Shown: positions 34,619 through 43,397 of the stretch, in pieces
Numbering within the stretch: the first letter of the stretch is position 1
How the letters are laid out: each line of letters opens with the position of its first letter
DNA from: Desulfobacula sp.
Lineage (GTDB): Bacteria; Desulfobacterota; Desulfobacteria; Desulfobacterales; Desulfobacteraceae
Direction: 5' to 3'
NCBI GenBank assembly: GCA_023701135.1
Contig: JAMPXP010000003.1
Span: 209,388 to 273,387 of the forward strand
Length of the DNA: 64,000 bases
Position numbers and translations under genes: made by a program
Notes under the pieces: model-generated
Told to the model about the DNA's origin: nothing
Seen by the model: only the letters and a program-made list of their open reading frames with translations
Databases searched by the model: none

Positions 34619-35977
34619 TTATCCTTTTAACGTATGACACAATTTTCGAATTTTAAGTCTTAACCCCTGGCTGTTGCGATTTGAGGTCCCTGATATACTG
34701 AGATTAGAAGTCTTTTCCCCGGAGGTTTGAATCTCAATGAAATAGGATTCATGGGCCATAAAAAAAGTGATCCAGCATCCAATGATCATCAGCATAAATC
34801 CGGCGTATACATACCATATTCCCGGATCCTTTGTGATGTGGAGTCCTGTGTAGTGTTTCTGTTCAGCCGCTTTGATGACAAAAGCATAATGCCCCTTTCG
34901 CATTTTATCAAAGGTAGGGAATTTCAAAGGTAATCCGATCTGAAAGCTCTTGCCGTCCGCTTCAAAAATTCTGCCGATAAAGGTCGGACCAAGGTCATGT
35001 CCGCTGAAATCAAAATGAGGCAAAAAACCTTCTAATTTAAATTGGGTCTTTTCATCGGACAGTTGAATTTCTTCCCCTATTTTTATGGTCCTTACCATTG
35101 TGGCATTATCCTGTCCGGCTATGATTTCAAGCGTTACCTGATCCGGCGGAGCTGAACCGTAAGAGGACTGAAAAATATTAATGCCCTTGTATCTCAAGGG
35201 CTGGTTGACACGAATATCCGTTGTGAGGATGTCTTTGCCATCCTGAACCAGGGTAAGATTGGATCTGAATTCTTCAGGGGCACCTGTATCATAAAAGCGA
35301 ACCTCAAATTCATTACACCGGATTGAAAAATCAAGTTGTACCGGATTCCGGGTTGTAAGAAGACTCGCCGTATCAGAGGTTTGGCCTTCATCCAGATTTA
35401 AATTGGCCTTAAATCCGAATATGGACCCGATAAGGGCGCCCAGAAACAGCAGGAGCAGGCTTGTGTGTACCACATACACTCCCAGGCGTGTCCATCTGCC
35501 TTTTTCTGCATAAAGAACAATACCGGCTTCGGTTTCTTCTTTTATCACAGGGCCGACGGATTTTGACAATAGTGTTTCGGATTCAAGGGTTAACTCAGAT
35601 AAAGACTTATTCAGGGTAAAGGTTTCTAAATTCTTTAATCTTCGGAACCGGTCCGTATTAAATGTAATTTTTTTGGGGAATATGATTTTCCAGGTTGTCG
35701 AGAGTCTTTCAATTGAGCATACAACTATATTGATGCACAAAATGACGATCAGGCCTAAAAACCACCAGGAATGGTACATGTCGTCAAAATTGAAGGTTTT
35801 GATCAGGTTGGCCCAGCCATGACCGTAAAATTTGATATAGTCATCTTCTGAGCCATTTTGAAGGACAACCGTTCCGATGATGGACGTGAGGGCCAGGAGG
35901 ACAAGCGTGTAAACCGCGAGCCGGGCGGAACAAAAAAATTGCCAGATGTGTTCGGGTATTGTTTTATTTGTTTTCAA
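34619..35977 (-). CDS. resB: ResB-like cytochrome c biogenesis protein (Ccs1)
   Basis: A 452-residue membrane protein of the ResB/Ccs1 family. Three transmembrane segments lie in the N-terminal half (about 15-36, 70-90 and 168-190). A large periplasmic domain follows, then a last span near 385-405. It holds apocytochrome for the CcsA haem transfer. It overlaps the recD gene upstream by 14 bases and ends 9 bases before ccsA. Confidence 0.9.
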   Translation of the reverse strand: MKTNKTIPEHIWQFFCSARLAVYTLVLLALTSIIGTVVLQNGSEDDYIKFYGHGWANLIKTFNFDDMYHSWWFLGLIVILCINIVVCSIERLSTTWKIIFPKKITFNTDRFRRLKNLETFTLNKSLSELTLESETLLSKSVGPVIKEETEAGIVLYAEKGRWTRLGVYVVHTSLLLLFLGALIGSIFGFKANLNLDEGQTSDTASLLTTRNPVQLDFSIRCNEFEVRFYDTGAPEEFRSNLTLVQDGKDILTTDIRVNQPLRYKGINIFQSSYGSAPPDQVTLEIIAGQDNATMVRTIKIGEEIQLSDEKTQFKLEGFLPHFDFSGHDLGPTFIGRIFEADGKSFQIGLPLKFPTFDKMRKGHYAFVIKAAEQKHYTGLHITKDPGIWYVYAGFMLMIIGCWITFFMAHESYFIEIQTSGEKTSNLSISGTSNRNSQGLRLKIRKLCHTLKG

Positions 35978-37676
35978 GATAGTTGCTTTCTATTTTTTTT
36001 CCCAGGTATTCTTGAATACCTGAATGCCGTTTTGTATTCATACGGATGGCAGCTTTCATAATGTCAAGGTTTCCGATAAGGATCACTTTCTTTTTAGCCC
36101 TTGTCACACCTGTATATAACAACTGGCGCGTTACAACCGGAGAAAATCTGTCCGGAATGACCATCAGAACAGCGTCAAATTCTGAGCCCTGGCTTTTGTG
36201 GATGGTTATTGCAAAGGCCGTTTCATGGGAAGGCAGATCAGAATACCGGTATTGTTTCAGTTTATTATCCAGTCCTTTAAAAAATGCCGTGGTCTTTCCG
36301 TTTTTTTCAACAACAACTCCTGTGTCACCGTTGAATAACCCTCTCTTGTAATCATTGCTGTTCACCATGACAGCTTTTATAAAAGGCCTATTTTCTATAC
36401 CAGAATAATTCATTGACCGCAAAATCTTTTCACAAAGATGATTAATTTGTAATGTTCCGAAATCTCCTTTGTTATGGGCGCACAATACCCTGAAATCATC
36501 CAGTTTGGAAAGGGCCTCTTCCTCGTTTTTCGCATTTCCAAAGGGTCCATATTCTTTTGTAATATGGTTTTGAAGCGTGGCCATGACGGATTTAGTATCC
36601 TGATATCCTTCAAAAACAAGGTCCGGGTAATCATGGGATAACAAAAGGGATTCGAAATCCAGGATATTTCTTTCATTGATGGCCTTGGACAGTTTTTCAA
36701 TCCCGGTCTTCCCCCGGGATCTGAAATTATAGTCCAGGATAAAAGTATGGGGAGATAATTCATCTATGGCACACAAATCACTGAATACCGCTCCCGCCTG
36801 TATGGATGTCAACTGATGCTTGTCTCCCGTCATGATAATACGGGTTTCCAGGGGGGCAGCCTCCAGCAGTCTGACAAGCAATGGCAGGTCTATCATGGAG
36901 GATTCGTCAATGATCAAAACATCGGCATTCAAGGGATTTTTTTGATTAAAATAAAAACCAGGGCCATGGACCAGGGGCTTTAGCGCAGAATGAATGGTGC
37001 TCCCCTCTTCCATTTTTGAAGCGGCTTTTCCCGTGGGAGCCACGCAGAGGATCCGTGGTATGGGTTGCCCCATCTTTTTCGACAATAAAGGCAATACTGT
37101 TTTGATAATGCCGATGACAAAGGTTTTACCGGTACCTGGTCCTCCTGAAATAAGCGTAAATTTATTGCATAGCGCGTTTTTAACAGCGTTTTTCTGGGGC
37201 AGAAGATGGTTACCGCCCGGAAAAAAATCCTTTAAAATATCCTCTGTCAGGGATTCTTCCATGGAAACCTTAGAAAGCGAAACCCGCCGGCTGATATTGT
37301 CTGCCAGACGATTTTGAAAATCATAATATCTGGCGAGGTATAATTTGCCTGCCGAATCCAGAACCAGAGGCGTGTGAAGCCCTTCTGAGACCATGGAAGA
37401 TTCTTTCAACGCCTCTATCCAGTGTTCTGCGTCAGGGTATTTTAAGACAAGGGGATTTGTTTCCGACAATGGCTTTTGAGTGCCGGCCGTACTGGCCAGA
37501 TCAAGGCAGACATGACCCTCTGATAATGACTTGGAAACCAGGGCGCAGGCGACTTGAACAAGGGGATTTGTTTCATTAAACGCAAGAGCCATGGATCTGG
37601 CAAAAAAATATTCCAAATCTGAAACCACATCATATTTATATAAGCTTTCAATTTCAAACGGGATATAGGTTTTCAT
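35964..37676 (-). CDS. recD: RecD, exodeoxyribonuclease V alpha-type helicase
   Basis: A 570-residue helicase of the RecBCD RecD type. A short N-terminal helical domain precedes Walker A GGPGTGKTF, Walker B IDESSMID, GDKHQLTSIQAG and the C-terminal AITIHKSQGSEFD. It lacks the helix-hairpin-helix repeats seen in RecD2 at 26089-28263. recB and recC are not next to it: downstream is resB, and upstream is a divergent regulator. They may lie elsewhere in the genome. Confidence 0.88.
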   Translation of the reverse strand: MKTYIPFEIESLYKYDVVSDLEYFFARSMALAFNETNPLVQVACALVSKSLSEGHVCLDLASTAGTQKPLSETNPLVLKYPDAEHWIEALKESSMVSEGLHTPLVLDSAGKLYLARYYDFQNRLADNISRRVSLSKVSMEESLTEDILKDFFPGGNHLLPQKNAVKNALCNKFTLISGGPGTGKTFVIGIIKTVLPLLSKKMGQPIPRILCVAPTGKAASKMEEGSTIHSALKPLVHGPGFYFNQKNPLNADVLIIDESSMIDLPLLVRLLEAAPLETRIIMTGDKHQLTSIQAGAVFSDLCAIDELSPHTFILDYNFRSRGKTGIEKLSKAINERNILDFESLLLSHDYPDLVFEGYQDTKSVMATLQNHITKEYGPFGNAKNEEEALSKLDDFRVLCAHNKGDFGTLQINHLCEKILRSMNYSGIENRPFIKAVMVNSNDYKRGLFNGDTGVVVEKNGKTTAFFKGLDNKLKQYRYSDLPSHETAFAITIHKSQGSEFDAVLMVIPDRFSPVVTRQLLYTGVTRAKKKVILIGNLDIMKAAIRMNTKRHSGIQEYLGKKIESNYLENK

Positions 37677-37761
37677 GGTTTTCCCTGTCGACTGAAAAAA
37701 GATACTGCAAATTATCAGCCTTGGAGTAAAAAATAAACCTTTGATTCAAGTTTTTTATGAT

Positions 37762-37791
37762 TTGAGCTTGATTGAAACCGATAGATTTAAT
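37762..37791 (+). promoter_or_regulatory. Candidate promoter of the sigma-54 activator gene
   Basis: TTGAGC (37762-37767) and TTTAAT (37786-37791) are 18 bases apart. The transcript would start near 37798, excluding the upstream TTG at 37772 as start and favouring the ATG at 37838. Confidence 0.4.
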
Positions 37792-37837
37792 ACCCTTGCT
37801 CCATTACGTTAATTTGGAAGGACACAGTTGCCTCAGA

Positions 37838-39427
37838 ATGAATACGGCCAACCTGAAATTGGAACTTTTATTTACCGACCGCAAACAGATTGTGGAGGAT
37901 ATCGCCGGGATTGTAAGTGCAAATGATTTGAATATTATTACCATGGAAGTGGAAAATAAAGAACAAAGAACCCTGGTTTATATTGAAACAAAAAGCTCCC
38001 GGTTTTCACCCTCCCATCCAACCATTATCAAATGCCTGGCAACCATACCGGACCTGATAGAGATCACCGAGATCCGTTCCATGCCCCAGGAGATCCGGGA
38101 AAAAAGATTAAAAATTATTCTGGACAGCATCAGCGACGGTATTCTTTCCATTGATAAATTCGGCCATGTGACGACGATGAACCGGGTTGCAAAAAAAATA
38201 CTGGGTTGGAATCCATTCGATATCCTTGGCAGGCATTTATCTGCTTTGCCCGCTGAAACCCTTGATTTGATGGACTGCCTCAAGGGAAGGAGTTTTCACA
38301 ATATAAAAAAAAATCTTATCACGCCCAACGGACGATTCCAGTTTTTTTCAACAGGTGTTCCGATCAGGGATATTACCGGAGAAATCACCGGGGCCGTTGA
38401 AATCATGCGGGACATGAAAGAAATCAGGGAACTTGCCCATGAGGTTACGCATCCTTCACAGTATTCTTTTACGGATATCATCGGTAAAAGTGCTGCCATT
38501 ATGGATGCTGTCTCCTTTGCCCAAAAAATCGCCGGAACCTCCTCAATTGTTTCCATCCGGGGAGACAGCGGTACGGGCAAAGAATTATTTGCCCGTGCCA
38601 TCCATATGGAGAGCGGCGTTAAAGGAGAATTTGTGGCCGTCAATTGCGCAGCCCTGCCTGAATCTTTGCTGGAAAGTGAATTGTTCGGCTATGAAAAGGG
38701 ATCATTCACCGGAGCTGAAAAAAAAGGCAAACCAGGTTTGTTTGAAATAGCCGATAATGGAACCCTTTTTCTGGATGAGATTGCGGATATGCCCATGGGT
38801 GCTCAGGCTAAAATTCTAAGGGTCATTCAGGAAAAAACGGTTCGAAGAATCGGCGGTATTAAAGAGATCCCGGTGAATACCCGGGTTATCACAGCAACCA
38901 GCAGGCTCATTGAACAAATGATCAAGGACAATACCTTTAGGCAGGATCTGTATTACAGAATCAATGTATTACCCATTCATGTACCGCCGTTGAAAGAAAG
39001 ATACGAAGATATTCCCCTGCTGGTGGACCATTTTTTATCCCGTGCGGCAAATCAGGCCGGCATTCATCCTAAAAAAATGTCGGATGCAGCTTTGAGTAAA
39101 CTATTCCGCCATGACTGGCCCGGCAATATCCGCGAATTAAAGAACGTTATTGAACGGGCTTCCATCATTACAGATAATGAGATTATCGATGAAGCGTATA
39201 TTCTTTTCGGGCATGATATCGAAAAAACCATAAAAGACCTTAAGTCGCATCATTTCAATGAACTCAGCGTCCATTCGCTCAAAGAAATGGTGGGTAGTTA
39301 TGAAAAAGGTATTCTCAAGTCTGTTTTAAAACGATATCCCAGCATCAGACAAAGTGCCAGGGCCTTAAACATGTCTCACACCGCCATCATCAACAAGATA
39401 AAAAAATACGGCCTGGAATCTGAATAG
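37838..39427 (+). CDS. TyrR-like sigma-54-dependent transcriptional activator (ACT-PAS-AAA-HTH)
   Basis: A 529-residue regulator. Residues 1-75 are an ACT-like domain and 85-190 a PAS domain. Residues about 205-440 are the sigma-54 interaction AAA domain, with Walker A GDSGTGKE, the sigma-54-contact loop GSFTGA (GAFTGA variant) and Walker B DEIADMP. A C-terminal Fis-type helix-turn-helix follows (ARALNMSHTAIINKI). TyrR-type proteins sense aromatic amino acids. Ligand and targets here are unknown, and no sigma-54 promoter was seen in the window. No partner kinase lies next to it, so it probably responds directly to a small molecule. Confidence 0.9.
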   Translation: MNTANLKLELLFTDRKQIVEDIAGIVSANDLNIITMEVENKEQRTLVYIETKSSRFSPSHPTIIKCLATIPDLIEITEIRSMPQEIREKRLKIILDSISDGILSIDKFGHVTTMNRVAKKILGWNPFDILGRHLSALPAETLDLMDCLKGRSFHNIKKNLITPNGRFQFFSTGVPIRDITGEITGAVEIMRDMKEIRELAHEVTHPSQYSFTDIIGKSAAIMDAVSFAQKIAGTSSIVSIRGDSGTGKELFARAIHMESGVKGEFVAVNCAALPESLLESELFGYEKGSFTGAEKKGKPGLFEIADNGTLFLDEIADMPMGAQAKILRVIQEKTVRRIGGIKEIPVNTRVITATSRLIEQMIKDNTFRQDLYYRINVLPIHVPPLKERYEDIPLLVDHFLSRAANQAGIHPKKMSDAALSKLFRHDWPGNIRELKNVIERASIITDNEIIDEAYILFGHDIEKTIKDLKSHHFNELSVHSLKEMVGSYEKGILKSVLKRYPSIRQSARALNMSHTAIINKIKKYGLESE

Positions 39428-39428
39428 A

Positions 39429-39671
39429 TTATGCCCTCATTGTTCTTGCGTTCTGAGGCCGTCTTCTGTCGGTTCCCTTGCGCCGATTGGCTTTGAAAGA
39501 GAGGTTCACAATGATACCTTCCCGAATGCTGCTTCTTCGATCTTTATTCTGTTTTCTTCTGTCCCTTTTAAACCGCCTGCTAACGGTTTTCCGTCTTTCG
39601 GGAAATCCGTTTATCTCCTGGGGAGAATCAATGATTTCGGTTCGAACAGGTATTATTTTATAATCAAACAT
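39429..39671 (-). CDS. Small arginine-rich protein
   Basis: An 80-residue protein, unrecognised. From about residue 25 it is very basic, with repeated RR and DRR steps (RRKTVSRRFKRDRRKQNKDR, then RRKGTDRRRP). The N-terminus (MFDYKIIPVRTEI) looks like a short beta strand. It could bind nucleic acid or acidic partners. The ATG at 39671 has AAGAGA upstream; the frame opens at 39695. It ends one base from the convergent activator gene. Short DRR-rich proteins are common in Desulfobacterota, but I know of no function. Confidence 0.6.
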   Translation of the reverse strand: MFDYKIIPVRTEIIDSPQEINGFPERRKTVSRRFKRDRRKQNKDRRSSIREGIIVNLSFKANRRKGTDRRRPQNARTMRA

Positions 39672-39747
39672 CACAATTTCTCTTAACGTCATCAATATTT
39701 AAAATTCCCTACCTGTTCATTTGTATCGTCAACTGAGAAAAAAGACT

Positions 39748-40185
39748 TTAATTTTTCTTTTTTGAGTCCTCAATATACTGGTTGATTCTTAAAAATGGAA
39801 TATAGAGGGTATCACGTGTAAGAATGTGATTTATCAACCAATTTCTCATTTCTTCAATGACATCCAAGGTCAAGGAGTCTTCGTTTTCGGAAATCTCCCT
39901 GCGTAAACTGATGGATATTTTAGCAAACTGGCGATGCGCCTTGGCATGACTGTGAAAGTCCGGATATCCTTTTTTCTTTAAAAATTTTTCCTCGGTGCTG
40001 AAATACAATTTGCTGTATTCATTAATCTCTGTGATAACATTGATGCAGTCTTTGATATCGGTTTTTGATGACATCATATCAATAAGCTGATTAAATAATT
40101 CAAACATTTTTTTCTGGTGGATATCGATTTCTTCTACATCCACACTGTATTTTTTTTCCCAGTCAATCTTTTCGATATTTCCCAT
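39748..40185 (-). CDS. Bacteriohemerythrin-like protein with one iron ligand replaced
   Basis: A 145-residue four-helix protein. Against the usual diiron ligands (His22, His58, Glu62, His77, His81, His117, Asp122 in methanotroph Hr) I read His23, Tyr61, Glu65, His80, His84, His120 and Asp125. The ligand corresponding to His58 is therefore a tyrosine (KLYFSTEEKF). The other six are kept, with a constant 3-residue offset after the first. Hemerythrins bind O2 or act as oxygen sensors. The change may alter iron binding or chemistry. AAGGGAG lies 6 bases before the ATG, and the start lies inside the preceding membrane gene. Confidence 0.88.
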   Translation of the reverse strand: MGNIEKIDWEKKYSVDVEEIDIHQKKMFELFNQLIDMMSSKTDIKDCINVITEINEYSKLYFSTEEKFLKKKGYPDFHSHAKAHRQFAKISISLRREISENEDSLTLDVIEEMRNWLINHILTRDTLYIPFLRINQYIEDSKKKN

Positions 40186-40381
40186 TTCCGTCTCCCTTAT
40201 TTTTGTTTTCAAACGATAACGTGCCAAGAACAACTGCTGAAATCAGAACAGCCAAAATTACCACAACGCTTATTCCACTTTTGCCGAATGCCGGATACAC
40301 GATGAAAGGAACAATGTATAAATATAGAATCATATGAAGGCTGCCGATAAAAAAAATTCTTAAGCTGATTCTTTTTTTCAT
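40163..40381 (-). CDS. Small two-span membrane protein between mpl and bacteriohemerythrin
   Basis: A 72-residue protein, unrecognised. Hydrophobic segments at about residues 8-30 and 35-55 are followed by a charged tail. Its ATG directly follows the mpl TAA, with no clear Shine-Dalgarno site, so it probably depends on coupling to mpl. Its 3' end overlaps the hemerythrin start by 23 bases. Confidence 0.65.
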   Translation of the reverse strand: MKKRISLRIFFIGSLHMILYLYIVPFIVYPAFGKSGISVVVILAVLISAVVLGTLSFENKNKGDGNGKYRKD

Positions 40382-41764
40382 TTATATTTTTTCTAACAGT
40401 TTTTCATGTATATTATCAAATCCGCCATTGGACATTATCAGAGCGAGATCCTTATCTTTTAATGTCAAGATCAAAAAATCCAGAAGCCTGTCCGTATCTT
40501 CAAAATAAAATGCCCGGACTCCTTTATTTTCAATATCCATGATCAGTTTCCGGATGGACAACCTTTCCTGATCCGGTATGTCTTTTTTGACGGAAGGCTC
40601 GCAGATACATACCATATCCGCTTCCATAAATGCATCGGGATAAGACTCCTGGAAAAAATGTCTCATGCTTGTATTGGTTCTGGGTTCGAAAACAGCAATG
40701 ATCCTGCCGGCTTTATAAAAGGGCCTTAATGCCTTTATCGTCTCTCGAACGGCCGTGGGATGATGGGCAAAATCATCCATGACAGTGATTCCGTTTTTAA
40801 TTCCCCTGATTTCCTGTCTTCTTTTGACACCGGAAAAACTGTTTAAAGAGGATTTGATGGTTTCATTACTGATCCCGATTCTTTGAGCCGCGGCCATGCA
40901 GGCCATTGCATTAAAAAGATTGTGCCGTCCCACAAGACGGGTTTCAATGGATATGGAAGTATTGGGGCCGTGAACATCAAAATATGTTTTTGACGCCTGC
41001 TGCTGATGCTTGGAAAAACGCCACATGGCATTTTCCCCATAGGTTTCCAGGGAGACTGAAAAATGGGAAAGGACCTCTTTTAAATGCTCGCTGTCTTCAA
41101 AGGCGATAAAATGGCTACGGGATTCATTTTTCCGGACCAGGTCTGAAAATGCGCGTTTGATATGATCTATACCGGAAAAGATATCGGCATGATCGAATTC
41201 AATACCGGTCATAATAATCATTTCAGGGTCATAGTGCATGAATTTCGGCCCTTTGTCAAAAAAAGCCGTGTCATATTCATCTCCTTCAATCACCATGTAC
41301 TCACCTTGTCCGATTCTGAAACCGGAATTGAAATCCTTTAAAATCCCGCCGATGAGAAAGGAGGGGTCCATTCCTGCCGTATACAGTAGGTGCGCCATGA
41401 TGGAAGACGTCGTCGTCTTCCCATGGGTGCCGGTCACAAGGATGATTTTTTTATCTTTTGCAATAAATTCATTGATGGCCTGGGGCATGGACATATAGGG
41501 GATACCGGAATTTAAAACAGCCTGAGCTTCAATATTCAGACGGGTTACTGCATTCCCGATGATGACAAGATCCGGCGAGTGGTCCAGGTGAGACGGCTCA
41601 TAGCCCTGAAACAGGTCAATCCCCTTTTCTTTTAAAAAATCACTCATGGGAGGATATACATTCAGATCAGACCCCGACACGGTATATCCCATCTCTTTAA
41701 GGCTGCAGGCAAGCGTTCCCATTCCTGTACCACAGGCGGCAATCAGATGTATTTTTTGAATCAT
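40382..41764 (-). CDS. mpl: UDP-MurNAc:L-Ala-gamma-D-Glu-meso-DAP tripeptide ligase Mpl
   Basis: A 460-residue Mur ligase. It reattaches the recycled tripeptide to UDP-MurNAc. The N-terminus IAACGTGMGTLA and the ATP site GTHGKTTTSSI are typical, as is MSMPQAINEF. It is closest to MurC but has the Mpl features, including ACGTGMG in place of the MurC GIGG start. Together with the NamZ-like and MurU/AmgK-like genes it indicates a peptidoglycan recycling route. It begins 6 bases after the hemL stop. Confidence 0.9.
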   Translation of the reverse strand: MIQKIHLIAACGTGMGTLACSLKEMGYTVSGSDLNVYPPMSDFLKEKGIDLFQGYEPSHLDHSPDLVIIGNAVTRLNIEAQAVLNSGIPYMSMPQAINEFIAKDKKIILVTGTHGKTTTSSIMAHLLYTAGMDPSFLIGGILKDFNSGFRIGQGEYMVIEGDEYDTAFFDKGPKFMHYDPEMIIMTGIEFDHADIFSGIDHIKRAFSDLVRKNESRSHFIAFEDSEHLKEVLSHFSVSLETYGENAMWRFSKHQQQASKTYFDVHGPNTSISIETRLVGRHNLFNAMACMAAAQRIGISNETIKSSLNSFSGVKRRQEIRGIKNGITVMDDFAHHPTAVRETIKALRPFYKAGRIIAVFEPRTNTSMRHFFQESYPDAFMEADMVCICEPSVKKDIPDQERLSIRKLIMDIENKGVRAFYFEDTDRLLDFLILTLKDKDLALIMSNGGFDNIHEKLLEKI

Positions 41765-41770
41765 GACGGC

Positions 41771-43054
41771 TTAGAGTTCCGCCATGGCTTCTGTTGCCGC
41801 AAGGATGGTCTGATCAATATCATCCTCGGAATGGGCCAGGGAAACAAAGCAGGCTTCAAATTGTGATGGAGCCAGATAAACTCCTTTTTCAAGCATCAAC
41901 CGATAAAAACGGGCAAATCGATCCAGGTTGCATTTTTTTGCATCATCAAAATTATGGATTTTTTCATTGGAGAAAAAGAAACCTGCCATGGAACCTGCGT
42001 GGCCTGTCTGGAGGGGAATTCCGGCTTCATCCGCTGCTGTCTGAAATCCCTTCATGAGTTTTTCGGTTCCGGCTTCAAGGGCTTCATATACCCCTTTTTT
42101 TTGAAGTTCCGTCAGTGTTGCAATGCCTGCTGCCATGGCCAACGGGTTTCCTGAAAGTGTGCCGGCCTGATAAACCTTTCCCACTGGGGCGATCTGATCC
42201 ATGATTTCTTTTTTCCCGCCATAGGCCCCCACCGGCAAGCCGCCGCCGATTACTTTTCCAAAACAGCTCAGATCCGGGATAATCCCATACAATCCCTGGG
42301 CAGAGCCTTTTGAGACCCTGAACCCGGTCATGACCTCGTCAAAAATTAAAATTGTTCCATATTTGGCTGTAATTTCCCTTAATGTTTGAAGAAAACCGGC
42401 AACCGGGGGTACAAATCCCATATTGCCGGCCACGGGTTCAAGAATGACGCAGGCAACTCTGTCCCCGATTTTCTTCATTACTCTGGAAAATTCTTCGCTG
42501 TCATTGAATTTAAGCGACAAGGTGTTTGAAATAACGGCATCAGGAACTCCCGGGCTTCCCGGAATACCCAGGGTTGCAACGCCTGAACCCGCAGCAACCA
42601 GAAGTGTGTCAGCGTGGCCATGATAGCAGCCGTCAAATTTGATGATGATATCCCTGCCGGTATATCCCCTGGCCAGACGGACAGCGCTCATGGTGGCTTC
42701 CGTACCGGAATTCACCATTCTGATTTTTTCCACTGACGGTACCAGGTTTATGACCATCCGGGCAAGTTGGGTTTCAAGTTCTGTGGGAGCACCGAAACTG
42801 GTACCGGTTTCCAGAATTTTTTTCAACGCATCAATAACGCAGGAAGGCCTGTGGCCAAGGATTAAAGGCCCCCATGACAACACATAATCAATATAAGGGT
42901 TTCCATCCACATCATAAATCTTGCTTTTCTCTCCGTTTTTAATAAAGAGGGGTTGCCCTCCGACAGAACCGCAGGCCCTGACAGGGGAATTCACTCCCCC
43001 CGGAATCAATTTGAGAGCTTCTGAAAACAGGTATTCCGACTTTGATGTTTGCAT
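41771..43054 (-). CDS. hemL: Glutamate-1-semialdehyde 2,1-aminomutase
   Basis: A 427-residue PLP enzyme making 5-aminolevulinate in the C5 tetrapyrrole route. [10 protein letters not shown] is at the N-terminus, [12 protein letters not shown] in the middle and the PLP lysine in [16 protein letters not shown]. The frame runs to 43183, but the ATG at 43054 has GGAAATAAGG directly upstream, and a promoter lies inside the extension. First gene of hemL-mpl-membrane protein-hemerythrin. Haem supply fits the cytochromes nearby. Confidence 0.95.
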   Translation of the reverse strand: MQTSKSEYLFSEALKLIPGGVNSPVRACGSVGGQPLFIKNGEKSKIYDVDGNPYIDYVLSWGPLILGHRPSCVIDALKKILETGTSFGAPTELETQLARMVINLVPSVEKIRMVNSGTEATMSAVRLARGYTGRDIIIKFDGCYHGHADTLLVAAGSGVATLGIPGSPGVPDAVISNTLSLKFNDSEEFSRVMKKIGDRVACVILEPVAGNMGFVPPVAGFLQTLREITAKYGTILIFDEVMTGFRVSKGSAQGLYGIIPDLSCFGKVIGGGLPVGAYGGKKEIMDQIAPVGKVYQAGTLSGNPLAMAAGIATLTELQKKGVYEALEAGTEKLMKGFQTAADEAGIPLQTGHAGSMAGFFFSNEKIHNFDDAKKCNLDRFARFYRLMLEKGVYLAPSQFEACFVSLAHSEDDIDQTILAATEAMAEL

Positions 43055-43107
43055 CCTTATTTCCTTCACAATAAAAAAATGTTGTTTTATTCTTACATAA
43101 GGCGTTG

Positions 43108-43137
43108 AATATACCAAACCTGCCATAAAAGGGTCAA
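43108..43137 (-). promoter_or_regulatory. Candidate sigma-70 promoter of hemL
   Basis: On the minus strand TTGACC (43137-43132) and TATATT (43113-43108) are 18 bases apart, about 54 bases upstream of the hemL ATG. Confidence 0.6.
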
Positions 43138-43171
43138 TCGGTTTCTGTATGAGGTTATCTTTAAAAAGCTG

Positions 43172-43200
43172 TTGACTTTTCAAACTCAGATTGCTAAATT
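43172..43200 (+). promoter_or_regulatory. Candidate sigma-70 promoter of tRNA-Lys
   Basis: TTGACT (43172-43177) and TAAATT (43195-43200) are exactly 17 bases apart. Transcription would start around 43207, about 10 bases before the tRNA. A GC-rich TGCCGGG follows the -10, as in many stringently controlled stable-RNA promoters. Confidence 0.65.
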
Positions 43201-43217
43201 TGCCGGGTTCAATTTAT

Positions 43218-43293
43218 GGGCCGTTAGCTCAACTGGTAGAGCAACTGACTCTTAATCAGTAGGTCCTGGGTTCGATTCCCCGACGGCCCACCA
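43218..43293 (+). tRNA. tRNA-Lys (anticodon CUU)
   Basis: A 76-nt gene with CCA encoded. The acceptor stem GGGCCGT pairs fully with ACGGCCC. The D arm GCTC/GAGC is intact. The anticodon stem ACTGA/TCAGT encloses CTCTTAA with anticodon CTT, reading AAG. The T arm CTGGG-TTCGATT-CCCCG has one mismatch (U50 against C64). A promoter lies upstream and a hairpin terminator follows. Confidence 0.95.
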
Positions 43294-43300
43294 TAAAAAT

Positions 43301-43336
43301 AAAAGGCTTCCCTAAAAAAAAAGGGGAGCCTTTTTA
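43301..43336. terminator. Hairpin terminator after tRNA-Lys, also facing the envelope operon
   Basis: AAAAGGCTTCCC (43301-43312) pairs with GGGGAGCCTTTT (43323-43334), 12 bp with one G-T pair, followed by TTTTTAATTTT on the plus strand. On the minus strand TTTTATTTTT follows, so it can also end the operon that terminates at 43398. Confidence 0.8.
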
Positions 43337-43397
43337 ATTTTGCCGACCATTTCCTTGTTTTAATCGATCCTTTTTTAAATGAGATGGCAATAACCGA

